A model generated the notes under the pieces. That model saw only the letters and a list, made by a program, of their open reading frames with translations, was not told where the DNA came from and made no database searches. Made by a program: the position numbers and the translations under genes. A stretch of DNA of 64,000 nucleotides from Pseudorasbora parva (taxonomy: Eukaryota; Chordata; Actinopteri; Cypriniformes; Gobionidae): positions 23,115,855-23,179,854 of the forward strand of contig NC_090183.1 of the NCBI RefSeq assembly GCF_024679245.1. Direction: 5' to 3'. Numbering within the stretch: position 1 is the first letter of the stretch; each line of letters begins with the position of its first letter. This document shows positions 31,402-43,110 of the stretch, piece after piece.

Positions 31402-32419
31402 TGAACTGTAGACAGTTCTCTCTGGAACCAGCTAGAAGTGTTCCGTATGGCTCTTTGAGCAGTCTCTGCGTGACATCAGTTTTGACAAATGGAACCCGGC
31501 TCAGGGCATCAGCGACTGTGTTTTGGGGACCAGGCACGTACTTTATGTTGAAGTTGCAGCTAGCTAATTTAGCCACCCAACGCTGTTCGCAGCAATCAAG
31601 TTTGGGTTTTGTAAGGATATGGGCAAAAGGATTATTGTCAGTCAAGACAGTAAATTCATGTCCTCTGAGCCAATGACAGAATTTATCACATACCGACCAT
31701 TAAGGCCAAAAACTCCAAACGATGTGCTGGATAATTTTGCTGCGACCGAGAAAAGGACTTACTGGCGAAGGCTACAGGCCTGGCTTTTGTCTCCCCCTCT
31801 GGGACCTGTGAGAGCACAGCTCCAATGCCGTCTAAGGAGGCATCTGTTGCCAATACAAAAGGGCGATCAAAATCTGGATGGGCAAGACAACGCTCTCTAC
31901 CAATGATGTTTTCAGCCTCTCAACTGCCTGGTCCTGCGCTTGTGTCCAGTCACTAGGTTTCAGCTTCCTATTCTGGTGAGTGTGATTCTGCTTCCTCAGA
32001 TTCTTCGCTCTTGCCTTTTGACCCTTTAGAAGATTAAAAAGTGGCTTGGCTGTGGCAGAATAGTTTGGAATAAAGTGCTGGTAGTAATTCACCATTCCCA
32101 GGAATGATCTTATTTTCTTCTGAGAAGGAGTTGTTCCATCGGGCTCCATCAAATCCAAACTGCTTATCTTAGAGATGCTTTCAACTTTGCTTGGGTCTGT
32201 GGAAACACCTGATTGATCAATCATGTGTCCGAGGAACTTCACTGATTTTCTCATCAGGTGACATTTTTTTGGAGCGAGTTTAAGATTGTGTGAGCGAAGC
32301 CTGCCAAACACCATTTCCAAGCGATCAAGAGCGGTTTTCTCATCTGGCCCGAAGACAATCAGGTCGTCCAGATAACAGAAAAGACTGAGAAAGTTATCGT
32401 CCCCGAATATGTTGGTCAT
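31402..32419 (-). pseudogene. gypsy RT C-terminal part and RNase H
   Basis: The frame at 32419-31832 holds the RT active site YLDDLIVFGP (about 32370), LAPKKCHLM, VKFLGHMIDQSGV and FLGMVNYYQHFIPNYS. RNase H follows in broken frames: a degraded ATDAS region near 31840, then VLTDNNPF and VPGPQNTVADALSRVPF (31645-31490). At least two frameshifts and several stops lie within RNase H. Confidence 0.82.
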
Positions 32420-34034
32420 GTACGCATGAAGCTGCCAGGACTGTTGCAGAGGCCTTGGGGTAAACGATTGTACTCGAAAAGGCCCATAGGTGTTGTAAAG
32501 GCTGTAAACTTGCGGTCCTCTTCATGCAGCGGCATATTGTAGAATCCGGATGTCAGATCCATTGTGCTAAAGAGGGCGTTACCACGAAGTGCTGCCAAAC
32601 AATCCGCCTGTTGAGGAAGAGGGTGCACGTCTTTCAGCGTTCTCCTGTTCAACCAACAAAAGTCAGTGCATACACGCAGGTCCCCATTCTTCTTCCAGAC
32701 CAAAACGAGAGGAGAAACGTATTCACTGGTAGATCGCCGAATTATCTCCTTCTCCTCCATTTCAGTCAGCACCTGTCGCAGTTTTTGATATTGACTGGGT
32801 GCTACTCGTCTGAACGGAAGCCTGAATGGTCTGGTGTCTGAGAGGTGTATTCTATGGACAAAACCGCTTGCTTCCCCACAATCAAGATGGCTACGTGAAA
32901 AGATGTCCTCGTAACTCAGTATCAGGTTCAGCAACCGTTGCTTGAATGCATCTGAGATATCGCACGAGTCAATGTTAAGACTGTCCAAACCAACTGACTC
33001 CAGTCGCTCTTTTACAGGTGACACCTCAGCCACATCTGATAAACTTGTGGGGCATTTTACCAGAAAGGGATTATCTGCACTGCTGTGATCAATGTCTTCC
33101 AGGGCAATGCACGTATAGAGGTCGGCAATTTTTGCATTGTGTTGATAAGTTTTAAGGGGACCCATCCATCTCCCCACAGAGACGTGATTAATCTAGCCAC
33201 CATGACACCCCTGGGTGCAGAGTGAGATGTAGGTTCAGTCATGACTGCACTTCCCGGGGACACAACAGCAGATTTTGGCAGCTTCCCCCACACTAAATAC
33301 TCACGGCCTGGCTCAAGATGGACAGCTGAGTTGCATCTAACTGTCCCTATCTTCCCAGGCATCTCTACTCCTCTCCAGCGGTTCAATCCAGCAAGCATCG
33401 ACAAGAAGCTTTCACACTCAGGGTCTGCTGAAGTTGGACTAGACAGAGCTTGCCAAAATCCATTGCACAATTTGAAGTATCTAAGAAGGTGTTTAATGAC
33501 ATTAGTCCCAAGTATCAGCTCATCATGTTGTCCAGGAACCACTAAGGTGGGTACTACCATATTTATACCATACACTTCCATGGTAAGATTGAATGATGAC
33601 TTAGGTTTCACACGCAGCCCTCCACAGCCTACAAGAGTGACATCAGTTTTGAACTCACCACATTCACACACTGCACCAGCTGATCTCAGTTTCATCTCAG
33701 CAGACTCATTTATAGTGCAGGCCATCGAACCACTGTCCAACATTGCACTCAGTGTCACCGTCTCTCCAATCTTCACTGCTGTATAAAAGAGGCTGTCACA
33801 TCCACCCACAACATGTGTGTTCTGATAAATTATTTCTGAATGATTAAGACTTTCTTTGGCTAAAATGTATGTATTCTCAGACTCACTATCATCAACGGCC
33901 TGGGAGTTACAAAGAGGACCCGCACTGCCTCCCTCCAAATACGGGTCTGCTAGTTTCCCAAATGTGGTGTCTGGGCAGAGGAGTGTATGGGACAGTCCTT
34001 TTTTGAGTGTCCTGGGGAAAAGCATGAAAAACAC
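32416..34034 (-). pseudogene. gypsy protease and RT N-terminal part
   Basis: The frame at 34034-33140 carries a retropepsin motif AMLDSGSMACTI (about 33740) and LILGTNVIKHLL near 33510. After a slip near 33130 the next frame (33177-32416) holds RT fingers and palm: HRIHLSDTRPFRLPFRRVAP, SPLVLVWKKNGDLRVCTDF, LFSTMDLTSGFYNMPL (first catalytic Asp) and FEYNRLPQGLCNSPGSF. The frame slips again before the YLDD box at 32370. Confidence 0.82.
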
Positions 34035-35169
34035 AGTTTTTCTGTCATGCAGTGTGTCACTGTGGTGTGTTTGCTGTCATTACAGACTCTACAGGCATTT
34101 CTGACAAAACCGCGCTGCTGTCTAGGGCCCCGTCTGGGGTTGGAAACATCACGAAATTGCATTCTGCCCATGAGCTGCTCCATCATCTCCATCATACGGG
34201 TGAGCAAATGACTCTCAGCCTGTTGTGTGTGTTGAGATATCCCTGGGGCTGGAGTTGAGCAGGAGGAGGACTGATGCTGTGCCTGACTAGGTGCTGGTGT
34301 AGGCGCTGGTTGGCCACGTGCCGTATCGGGCAAAGAACTGAATGATTGAACTTGAACAGAAGGTGACTCAGTCTTGGGGCAATCGTGCATAACATGTTCA
34401 CTGCTGAACACTCCAGTAGTATGGCTCTGGAGATTCGCTGTACTATTCCCCCAGCTTCTAAATTCCCTCTGATAATCATCAATCCTGCTCTGTATTTCTT
34501 TTGCACTCCATTCTTGAACAGGCTTGCATCTGAACATACTCGCCAAACTGGGGTCAGGACAGAATTTAACGAACATCCGAGTTACCTCTTCTCCTATGTT
34601 GTCAAAATGCTTGCCTTGCCTTCGCAGTCCTTCATCTGCCAGATCAGCCGCCTTGTTAATATGAATCCAGTAGTCCACAGGGTTCTCTTTGGCTCTGGGG
34701 AGAGTGGCATAAAATCAGCGAGTGGCAGGCAAGAGGTCGTGTCACTGAAGTACTGCATAAGAATGCCATAAATTAACTCGGGGTCCTGTCTGACGTTGAG
34801 CATATTATCACTGCGAAGGCTGACTTTGACAACATCCCTTGCCTTTCCAGCAAGTCTACTCATTATCTCTTCCGCTTGCTCTAGAACAGGGCACGTTTGC
34901 TTTCTTAAGTAAGCTTTTGTCCTGTCCACCCACTCCTCAATGCCATACTTATCAGAGCCATCACCCCTAAATGTGTCATGCTCAGACTTCATGTGCACGG
35001 TAACTTGTGGTGCGATCATTTGTGTATGTGTACACTGTTCTGTACGTGCTGGTGTCTGTGTGTAACTGAGTGAATTGGTTTGGCCATCAGCATTAGCATT
35101 AACTAAACCAGCAGACAGTAGTTTTGCAACTATTGACTCGCCAATTTGCGATCCTAACTGGCCTACCAT
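33950..35169 (-). pseudogene. gypsy gag
   Basis: The first part (35169-34700) begins MVGQLGSQIGES and has a capsid-like region (KYGIEEWVDRTKAYLRKQ; AEEIMSRLAGKARDVVKVSLR). A frameshift near 34690 moves the reading to the frame 34678-33950, which continues capsid (DYWIHINKAADLADEGLRRQ). A Gln/Ser/Pro-rich linker and a zinc knuckle CFSCFSPGHSKKDC near 34020 follow. Protease follows in another frame. Confidence 0.8.
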
Positions 35170-35395
35170 GTCTGTGAGGTGGTCGAGGTGTATGGACCCT
35201 AACCAGGAACCTGACCAACAGGAGTACCACCCAGGGTCTGACTCAACCCAATACCCCCACCATTGTCAGCATGTGGTCGTCCAAACCCCCGGCTGACATC
35301 TTCACTGAAAATACCACCCTCAGTGCTACTAAGTAACCATGTACCCCTTCCTCTCGGGTAACCCATGTTGCCGTAACCTGATGCATCCCGGTAGA

Positions 35396-35535
35396 GGTCT
35401 TCACGGAGCCCCCGAGACCCGTGGACCCAGGACCCGACCCGGGACCCGTACGGGTTCGGGTCTAGATTTCAAATGGTCAGCCGGATCCGGGTCGGGTCCC
35501 AATCTATTAACTTCGGGTCCCGGGTCGGTTTAACG
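35396..35535. promoter_or_regulatory. Left subterminal GGGTC/GACCC repeat cluster
   Basis: Roughly a dozen copies of GACCC or GGGTC lie in about 140 bp, in both orientations. The matching cluster is at 38917-39135 near the other end. Clustered short motifs of this kind bind transposase in other hAT elements; that role is inferred here. Confidence 0.7.
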
Positions 35536-35752
35536 TTGTGTGTATTACCCAAGTCAGTCAGCAGCACGTCTTGTGTGTTTTGTATAACTTGCAACCTGTA
35601 AAATTAGGATAAGAAAAGTGTGAGCCGGGAAATAAGGTTTAAAAAGAGAAAGAAAAAAACATGAGCGATCATTCTTGCGCTCGTGCTCGCTCACTCGCTC
35701 TCTCTCTCTCGCAGCCGTTAATCATCAAAGCGGGCAGAAGCGCATGGTAATA

Positions 35753-37064
35753 ATGGATACCTTCATGAGTGATGTGCGAAAAAAGCTAAAAAACAACGAA
35801 TATAAAGAGGTTAAACCTACGGGCACCTCTTCTGTCTGGGCATCATTCATGCATATTGTGGACAAACATGAGAAAAAAGTAAGTGCTGTCAAGTGTATTA
35901 CGTGTGACGCACTGTTGAAGTTTGATTCAGCAAAAACTGGCACATCGCATCTTTTAAAGCACACTAGGTCGTGTGGAAAAAAAGGTTTTGACCCAATCTT
36001 CAGTGGCGTCATTTGTTAGTTTGGGTGTAGTTCCAAAAAAAGCAAAGGATGCTGTTTTGGAAAAATGCACTAAAGTCTGCGCAAAGGATTTAAGGGCCTT
36101 TAGTATGTTTGAAACTTCTGCGTTCACTGACTTGGACAATATTGGACACGGGAGCAAAACATGGCCGGTGCAATGTGAAGGACTTACTTCCATCTGGTGT
36201 GACGGTATCTCGTTTCACACAGAAGAAATATGAAAGTCTCAGGACAGAGCTCCTGCCAACTGTTAGGAAAGCCATAGCTGAAGGTCTGGCATGTGGAGCA
36301 TCCACAGACATGTGGACAGATGACCATAGGAAGGTCAGTTATACCTGCATCACACTGCATTATATAGATGATGCCTGGGAGTTTAATACCAGGATCATAT
36401 GCACATGTGGGTTTCCACTCGGGGCAAAGAAAACGGCCTTAAACCTGAAGACAGAACTGCTCAAGCAACTAGGTGAATTTGGTCTGACCCCAGATGAGAT
36501 CGACAGACTAGTGTTTGTCAGTGACCAAGGTGCAAATGTGCAGGCAGCACTCTCCCGATGGGTCCACAAAAGCTGTATAGCACATGTACTGAATACAGTG
36601 CTGAAGCACACCTTCAAGAAGTCTAAGGAAGGTGATGAAGACCATGATGGAGATGAGGAAGAACTGCAAGAAGTAAGAAGCTGCATTGAGCAATGCAAAA
36701 CCCTAACAACATTTTTTAAACACTCTGGATTACAACTTCGACTAAAGCAGTCTTTGAAACAAGAATGCGAAACAAGATGGAATACTAAACTGGAGATGGT
36801 CAAATCTGTGCTTAATGCATTTGAAGACATTCAGTCCATTCTGCTTGAACGAGGAGAGATGCATCGAATGAGTCACATATCCAAAGACATTCTTCAGATA
36901 CTTGTCCAATTCCTGCAGCCTTTCAAGCAGGCAACTGAAGAGCTCAGTGGCTCAAAATATTGTACCATCAACTTAGTGGCCCTCTGGAAAACCACACTGA
37001 TGACCCATTGCCAAATCTCACAGTCCCAAGCTGATCCAGTGCCGCTAAGGATACTGAAACACAG
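35753..37064 (+). pseudogene. hAT transposase, exon 1 (BED finger and catalytic region)
   Basis: A likely start is the ATG at 35753 (MDTFMSDVRKKLKNNEYK). A BED zinc finger follows: SVWASFMHIVDKH, KCITCDALLKF, then HLLKHTRSC. At an A-run near 35980 the reading shifts to a second frame (VLTQSSVASFVSLG), and near 36140 to a third that is open to 37064. The third frame holds GASTDMWTDDHRKVSYTCIT (a catalytic Asp region), FVSDQGANVQAAL (second Asp) and CIAHVLNTVLKHTF, then the long helical insertion domain. It ends at a consensus donor CAG|GTAAGT. Two frameshifts disable it. Confidence 0.88.
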
Positions 37065-37238
37065 GTAAGTGTCTAATAATTACTCTTCTAATTTCTAACA
37101 CATTGCCTGTATATGTATGTAACTGTGCTCAAAAAAGGAACTATTAATATTATCCATTTAACTTATGCTTTGTTTGCTATTAAGTGTTTTTTGATGGATT
37201 ATTCAACTAATTATATTCTATTATAATCTATTTAATAG
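37065..37238 (+). other. Intron of the hAT transposase gene
   Basis: 174 nt, from GTAAGTGTCTAA to a pyrimidine-rich TTTAATAG. Removing it joins exon 1 and exon 2 in phase. Confidence 0.75.
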
Positions 37239-37788
37239 GTGCATGGGACTTTTGGGTGAACGGATAGTTTTGGGACACCATGAAAAGCTTGCCGTGCTGC
37301 TCTGGCCAAAATTCAAGCAGCTTCGGATGTTTACCTCAGAAGAGAGGGAGGAAATATATGAAAGTGCACGTGGAGAGTTGGCCAGCATCCCTACAAGAGC
37401 TACAACTGAGGTGAATGTCCAGCAGATGCAAGAGGAAGATACAGAGGAGATGGCTGGGCCAGCACCAGAATCAGGACCAGTGCCACCCTTTAGCCAGTGG
37501 GCTGACATTGAGGATGCTGAACTGGACACAGGGGTTGATGAACTAGAACAATATTTAAAGCACAAGCCTACAATGGAAAATGATAGAGACATTCTTAGTT
37601 TTTGGAAGCACAACCAAAATATGTTTCCATCAATGGCAAAACTGGCAAGAAAAATACTTTGTGTGCCTGCATCTAGTGTGAGTTGTGAGTCGGCCTTCAG
37701 CATCTCTGGTCGCACGTTGGAGAATCGTCGGACCTCCCTCAGCACTGCTAGTGTAAATGCTTTGCTGTTTCTGAATAGCAACATGTAA
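37239..37788 (+). CDS. hAT transposase, exon 2 (dimerisation domain)
   Basis: About 182 codons to a stop at 37786-37788. The first part has charged sequence with PFSQWADIEDAELDT. The C-terminal hAT dimerisation domain follows: DILSFWKHNQNMFPSMAKLA, then CVPASSVSCESAFSISG and RTSLSTASVNALLFL. These are among the most conserved residues of the family. This exon is intact; the defects are upstream in exon 1. Confidence 0.9.
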
Positions 37789-37943
37789 ACATGAAAATGA
37801 AAGCAGCCCTACTACACCTCTAAGCACCACTTTATTAAAGATAAAGACACACAGCTTAGAGAGCTGATGTTTTTTGTTTTTTTGCATTGACTGCATGGTT
37901 GGCATTAAAAAAAATTTAGGGCAAAGCTTCAAGAACATTTATG

Positions 37944-37946
<3 letters not shown>

Positions 37947-38034
<88 letters not shown>
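37947..38034. repeat. (AT)n microsatellite inside the hAT element
   Basis: About 44 TA units downstream of the transposase stop. Confidence 0.98.
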
Positions 38035-38036
<2 letters not shown>

Positions 38037-38916
38037 GCACATTGATTGCACAGCACACGTCAAGATGTTTTGTTTGTTTAATTACTTCAGATAGCTATCA
38101 TTACATGCTTTGTTTGTTGCCATGCATGGCTTTGTGTGCAGCGGGGAATCAGATAATTTTCTATATAAGTTTATTCTAATTCTATATTTTATTATATGTT
38201 TTTCTTGGCAGTAGAAGGCTAATGACTGATTTATGTAAGTGTTATTTTGAGTTTGTGTTTGAATTGTGTGACATTAAATTCAAGTTCAAATCTAAAAAAA
38301 AAAATTGAAGACTTGATGCACTAATATTTAAATAATATATTTCAAATCAGCAACAAAATCTAAGGTTAACTGTCACATAAATGTTTATGACGCTCTCAAA
38401 TTCGTAAAAAATATCTCAGGTTGCTCCAGCTAACGCGCACGTGCAGTCTCAAGCGCGTGTCATGTTTCTATGGCAACCCGAGCTTCCGCAGTGACTGTAA
38501 TGACTCATAATAATATGAATGAACCGTCTTGTTTAATCTTAAAGCTTTGGTGGTCAGACTCGGCTCACAGAGATTATAGCAAATAAATAATGCTAACGTC
38601 AGCGGCCATGGCACTGAATGAGCAATCGTTATTAGTTCAAAAGGGCGAACAGTCAAAGTTATAATGCGAGTTAACTCGAGTGGCATTTGTCATCCGTCAC
38701 CGTGTCATAAAGTGGACTTTTAAAGGTGAAATGACGAGTGAATTAAGCATGCCTAGAATAACGAGAGGGATAACACGGATATAACTTGTTGGCAAGGATT
38801 GTAATGAATCACATTCAGGTACAAAGGGAGACGACGGCTATAGGTAAGGCACAAATTTATATTTTTTTGCAACTTGTTTATTGACTTGCTAAGAGCAGTT
38901 TATAGGGGATTATGAG

Positions 38917-39135
38917 AGAGTCGGGTCCAGTCGGGTCTGTGTCTTCCCGCCGGGTTCGGTTCCAGCTATCAAATAATAGACGGGTCCATGTCGGTTCCGG
39001 GTACTATATTATTGGCATTTCTCGGATCTGCACGGGTCCGGGTCCAGCATTTGAAATAATAGACGGGTCCGGGTCGGTTCTCTGAGGAACATTGCGGGTC
39101 CATTCGGGTTCGGGTACGAATTTTTGGACCCGTAA
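38917..39135. promoter_or_regulatory. Right subterminal GGGTC repeat cluster
   Basis: Repeated CGGGTCC/CGGGTTC words, several in the form AGACGGGTCC, end a few bases before the right inverted repeat. They mirror the left cluster. Confidence 0.72.
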
Positions 39136-39458
39136 AGACCTCTACATCCCGGTCACCATCATATTCATGTTTTTCAGCCATAATGATATATAAAGTTGTG
39201 CCGGGAAAAAAAAATATTTGAAAAACAACTAACAACAATTTTGATATTGAGAACTCGGTACTTGAAATCCAGAACGTGATAACAGTCAAAGCAAAACTAC
39301 GTTCCATGCGTTGTGTATGTGATAGACTAATGCACAGTCTCAATAACAATGTGTGATAGTGTATATACTGTCCTCATCCAAAACATCGAAGACTTGACCC
39401 ACTGACGAACTTGACCTGAACACAGCAACCGCGGTCGATCTGCATCAAGCTGATCCAA

Positions 39459-39473
39459 GGGGTCACGGCACCA
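39459..39473 (-). promoter_or_regulatory. Primer-binding site, tRNA-His-like
   Basis: Sense-strand TGGTGCCGTGACCCC, one base inside the LTR. Its first 12 bases match the tRNA-His primer site (TGGTGCCGTGACTCGGAT); the rest diverges. Confidence 0.65.
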
Positions 39474-39474
39474 G

Positions 39475-40052
39475 TGTAACAGATGAGGAAGGACACACTC
39501 ACAAGTGGGATTCAACTTGAATTTATCTTTTTGGACAGAAAAGAAGAAAGATTTCACATGGCTGAAGACTGCAGACATTTATAAAAGGCTAGAAAAATAA
39601 AAATGACACTCTTCACTCATTACAATTCACTCAACTCATAATAAAAATAATTGTCGGATTGTTTAGACTGACGTAATCACATTAAATGAACTCGTGCTCA
39701 CATATGGATATTCAGTACATTTTATAACTTTCTCAACAACCGTGTTTAAGTGTTAAATGCATTACATATATATTCAAATACATGTATGAAATATATTGCA
39801 TCGAATAGATTCACCTAAAACATATCCTTATCACATTTAATCTGTTAATGAGTAGGAGTGTGTAAAATCGCACATACCCGCAGCATCCACACTCAAATCT
39901 GCTGCGGTACGGCAAGAGAAGAGCGACAAAATACAACATCTGCAGTACCATTAATAGCCACAGGAGGGGAGCCTTCAAACACCAATGTCATATTTTATGA
40001 AATTCACACAATATTATTCTTTAAATTAAATGTTATTTTTAACCCTGTTACA
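39475..40052 (-). repeat. gypsy 5' LTR, 578 bp
   Basis: Plus-strand TGTAACAGATG...CCCTGTTACA with inverted tips TGTAACA/TGTTACA and the primer site next to the inner end. No second copy was found, so the outer boundary rests on the tips. Confidence 0.65.
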
Positions 40053-40181
40053 CATCTTTAGCTCATCAGCGATAATGGAATGAAGATCCCCCTCAGGAGC
40101 AGCATTCAGATCTTTAACTCGCTTTTTCTCCGGGGAAGCCAGCGTTAATTTATGTTGTGCCATCTTCATTCGGTGCGCCAT
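40053..40181 (-). pseudogene. Open fragment of unknown gene cut by the LTR
   Basis: An ATG at 40181 opens 43 codons (MAHRMKMAQHKLTLASPEKK and onward) that run without a stop into the LTR boundary. The start MAQ-K-T plus charged sequence recalls the first protein of some retroelements, but I do not recognise it. It may be a chance frame. Confidence 0.3.
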
Positions 40182-41640
40182 TAGCGGATCAACCAACACT
40201 AACCAAGATAACTGTTTTACTGAGAGAATAGATATATTAAGGATACCGAGTCAGGGAGCGATCAAACTACACTGCCATTTCTACCAGTGGGTCACGTGAT
40301 CTCCTCTTGGCTGTGACTTTTGATTGATTGATCTCGGGTCAAGTCGGGTTTCCTGCAGAAAATCTTGTTGCATCGCGTCTCTGATCGTGTCTGGTTAGGA
40401 CACTGCGTTAAGCTGTTTAAATTTGCTTTTCAAAGCTGCAATACAACTAACCAGCAGCATCATGAGCTGTTAATTTAGTTTATTTCCCTTGCTTGTCTGA
40501 ATGACTCTGCCATACGTAAACGCCGCCCCTGGTTGGATGTCTGCAAACTAACTGCCACCTCTAGGCCCTCTTCATCACATTTGTTGTTTGTCTTCTTAGA
40601 GGTTCCCCTGGCTGCAGCGCATGTTGATGTTCCACAGATGCCTTTTCCATGTACACAGTGTCATATCAAATATATACACAAAATAAATCCTGATTGACAG
40701 TTTACAATCCCAAGTCTTTTGACAAATATCTTACTGGATTGGTTTTCTCATGAACACAATCAACAAATGTTGCTACATCTTTATCGTTGGCAAGAAAAAC
40801 TCCATCAAAATATAGCTGCTAGCAGCAAATGCAGCTCAATATGGCTTTTTTTTTTGGCTTTTTTTGGACTTTGGATATTATTAGGAAACTTTTGAACATT
40901 GCCCAATTCACATGCTTAAACAACATAACTTCAACTTAATTTGCTACACATTGAATTTGACCAATCAATCTTCAAAGCTGTAGCCTATTGCTTTAAACAG
41001 CAGGCCACTAATACATTGGTTTGTTTAATTTTATAAGGTTTGAGATTTCGAAGGCAGAACTGCAAATTTTGCCACTAATTGACACAACTTTACACACAAT
41101 TTTATAAAGCTGTCCCCTATGGGACTCGAACTCATACCCTCACGATCCGATGTCTGACGCTTATCTCATTGCACCACAGGGAAGACACATGTCTGTTGAC
41201 ATGTTGTAGGTCCATAGTTCAAATTAGAAATTAACTCAAAATGAAGAATTTTTTTTATTTAATCAACAACATTATATATTAAAAGAAAATTGGTTTAAAT
41301 CATTCTCAAATGTAATTAATGTCTGGAATGGAAGAATATTTTGCAAATAACCATTTAGAATGCTAAGCTAACTAGCATAAAGGCACAAACACAGGACACA
41401 AAATTGGACAAAATACTTGTTTCAATATGGCGGACACCAATATGGATACCAAATGTTGTGCAGATGTGTCAAATATTTCAAAAGATATAGCAATTTATGA
41501 CAAAATTCAAAATGGCGGTCATGTGGTTCATCCGATCCTAACATATCTGATATCACCGGATTTGGCATGTCATGACGAATCCATAGATACCAACAATATG
41601 ATTTTCTGACAAAACGCAGGCTGAAAAGTTGTTCTGTAAA
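40182..41640. other. No gene seen
   Basis: Mixed AT-rich sequence apart from a tRNA-like segment at 41104-41177. A block with CAATATGGCGG and AAATGGCGGTC (41420-41520) looks like old repeat. Confidence 0.4.
41104..41177 (-). tRNA. tRNA-like sequence (degenerate)
   Basis: Minus-strand TGGTGCAATGAGATAAGCG resembles an A box and GAGTTCGAGTCCC a B box, at tRNA spacing. D-, T- and part of the acceptor stem pair weakly, but no anticodon stem forms. It is a tRNA-derived repeat head or decayed tRNA gene. Confidence 0.4.
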
Positions 41641-42463
41641 CTAAAAAACAGATTTACTTCAGCACCTATCCCTACCATCCCAGATCCTGAGCTGCCCCTT
41701 CATAGTCGAGGTTGATGCCTGATATAGGGGTCAGAGCGGTACTCTCCAAGTGGGCCAGAAAAGATGACAGATTGCATCCTTGTGCCTTTTTTTCACACAA
41801 GCTCTCCTCTACAGAAAGAAATGATGATATTGGTAACAGGGAGTTATTAGCTGTTAAGCTAGCTTTGTAAGAATGGATGGTTGGAGGGGGTCAAACATCC
41901 CTTTGTTGTATGGATTGACCACAATAATCTAGCTTATATCCTAGAAGCCAAGAGACTGAACTCTCGCCAGGCCCGATGAGCTTTATTCTCTAATCGCTTT
42001 GACTTTGTTCTCTCTTATTGACCAGGATCTAAGAATCAAAAGCCTGATGCCCTCTCCAGGCAGTTTGATTCATCCAACATGGTGTCAACCCCAGTGATGA
42101 TCATCCCCTCACCCAAGATTCTGGCTCCAGTTAGATGGGGAATCGAGACCAGTGTTAGAAAAGCTGTAGAAAAGCAGGAAACTGACCCAGCTAATGGGCC
42201 TCCTGGTCGTCTTTTTGTACCCAGAAGTGTGCACACTAATGTTTTGCAGTGGGGACATGCCTCATCAATCACATACCACCCAGGAGTCAGTAGAACCCTA
42301 AAGTTCATTTGCAGACGCTTCTGGTGGCCAAGGATCGCTGATGACGTTAAATCCTTTGTTGCTGCCTGCCCTGTTTGTGCCCAGCATAAGGATTCCAGGT
42401 CTCGTCCACAAGGTCATCTGCTTACCCCTCCCTATCCCTGCTCGTCCATAGTCACATATTTTT

Positions 42464-43096
42464 ATGGACTTTGTAACAGGCCTACCACTCTTCCAAGGTA
42501 ACAAAATGATTTTGGTTGTTGTGGATATATTTTCAAAAGCTTGCCACCTTATTCCATTGCCAAAACTTCCTTTGGCTCCACAAACTGCTGAGATTATTTT
42601 GCAGCATGTCTTTAGATTGCATGGCTTTCCCCAAGATGTGGTTTCAGACCGTGGTCCTCAGTTTGCATTCAGGTTCTGGAAGGCCTTCTGCCAGCTTATT
42701 GGGGCTTCAGCCAGTCTATCATCTGGATTTCATCCCCAGTCTAATGGACAGACTGAAAGAACTAACCAAGAAATTGGGACCACCTTGAGATGTCTAGCTT
42801 CATCCAACCCAACATCCTGGAGCAAACACCTGATATGGGCAGAATTTGCCCATAATACTCTTCACCATTGCTCAACGGGTATGTCACCTTTTGAATGTCA
42901 GTTTGGTTATCAACCTCCTTTGTTCTCTGAGCAGGAGTCTGAGGTGGGAGTTCTGGCCGGCCAACATTTGGTTCAACTGTGCCACAGGGTGTGGAATAAG
43001 GTTTTAAGGAAAGTAAACCCTGTTTCTTACCATCTCCTACTTCCCAAGTCTTTACGTGGTCAAGCGGATATTGGACACATGACTGGTTCGTGGTAA
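42464..43096 (+). pseudogene. Chromovirus integrase core, main open part
   Basis: A 210-codon stretch within the element above: MDFVTGLPLFQGNKMILVVV, then FSKACHLIPLPKLP, FRLHGFPQDVVSDRG, SSGFHPQSNGQTERTNQ and WAEFAHNTLHHCSTGMSPFE. All three DDE residues are present. The N-terminal zinc domain lies in a different frame upstream. Confidence 0.82.
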
Positions 43097-43110
43097 ATGG
43101 CAGTTTCTAG

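Larger units (their letters stand above)
35392..39144 (+). mobile_element. hAT DNA transposon, 3,753 bp, inserted in the gypsy leader
   Basis: The terminal inverted repeats are TAGAGGTCTTCACGG at the left and the complement of TAGAGGTCTTTACGG at the right. A perfect 8-bp duplication CATCCCGG flanks it (35384-35391, 39145-39152). Both ends hold clusters of GGGTC/GACCC words over about 140 bp (left) and 230 bp (right), as expected for subterminal transposase-binding motifs. It encodes a BED-finger hAT transposase with an intron and contains an AT microsatellite. Frameshifts in exon 1 make it non-autonomous as read. Confidence 0.95.
29640..40052 (-). mobile_element. Degenerate Ty3/gypsy element split by a hAT transposon
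   Basis: A minus-strand element with 5' LTR 39475-40052, primer site ending at 39473, leader 39153-39458, then (after the hAT at 35392-39144) gag, protease, RT, RNase H and integrase down to about 29690. Order is the usual protease-RT-RNase H-integrase, unlike the Gmr1-like copies. The 3' LTR is missing; sequence beyond 29640 is the inverted repeat. Many frameshifts and stops show that it is older than the BEL and Gmr1-like copies. Confidence 0.88.

Noticed and set aside
41104..41177. Functional tRNA gene
   Set aside because: No anticodon stem can be drawn.
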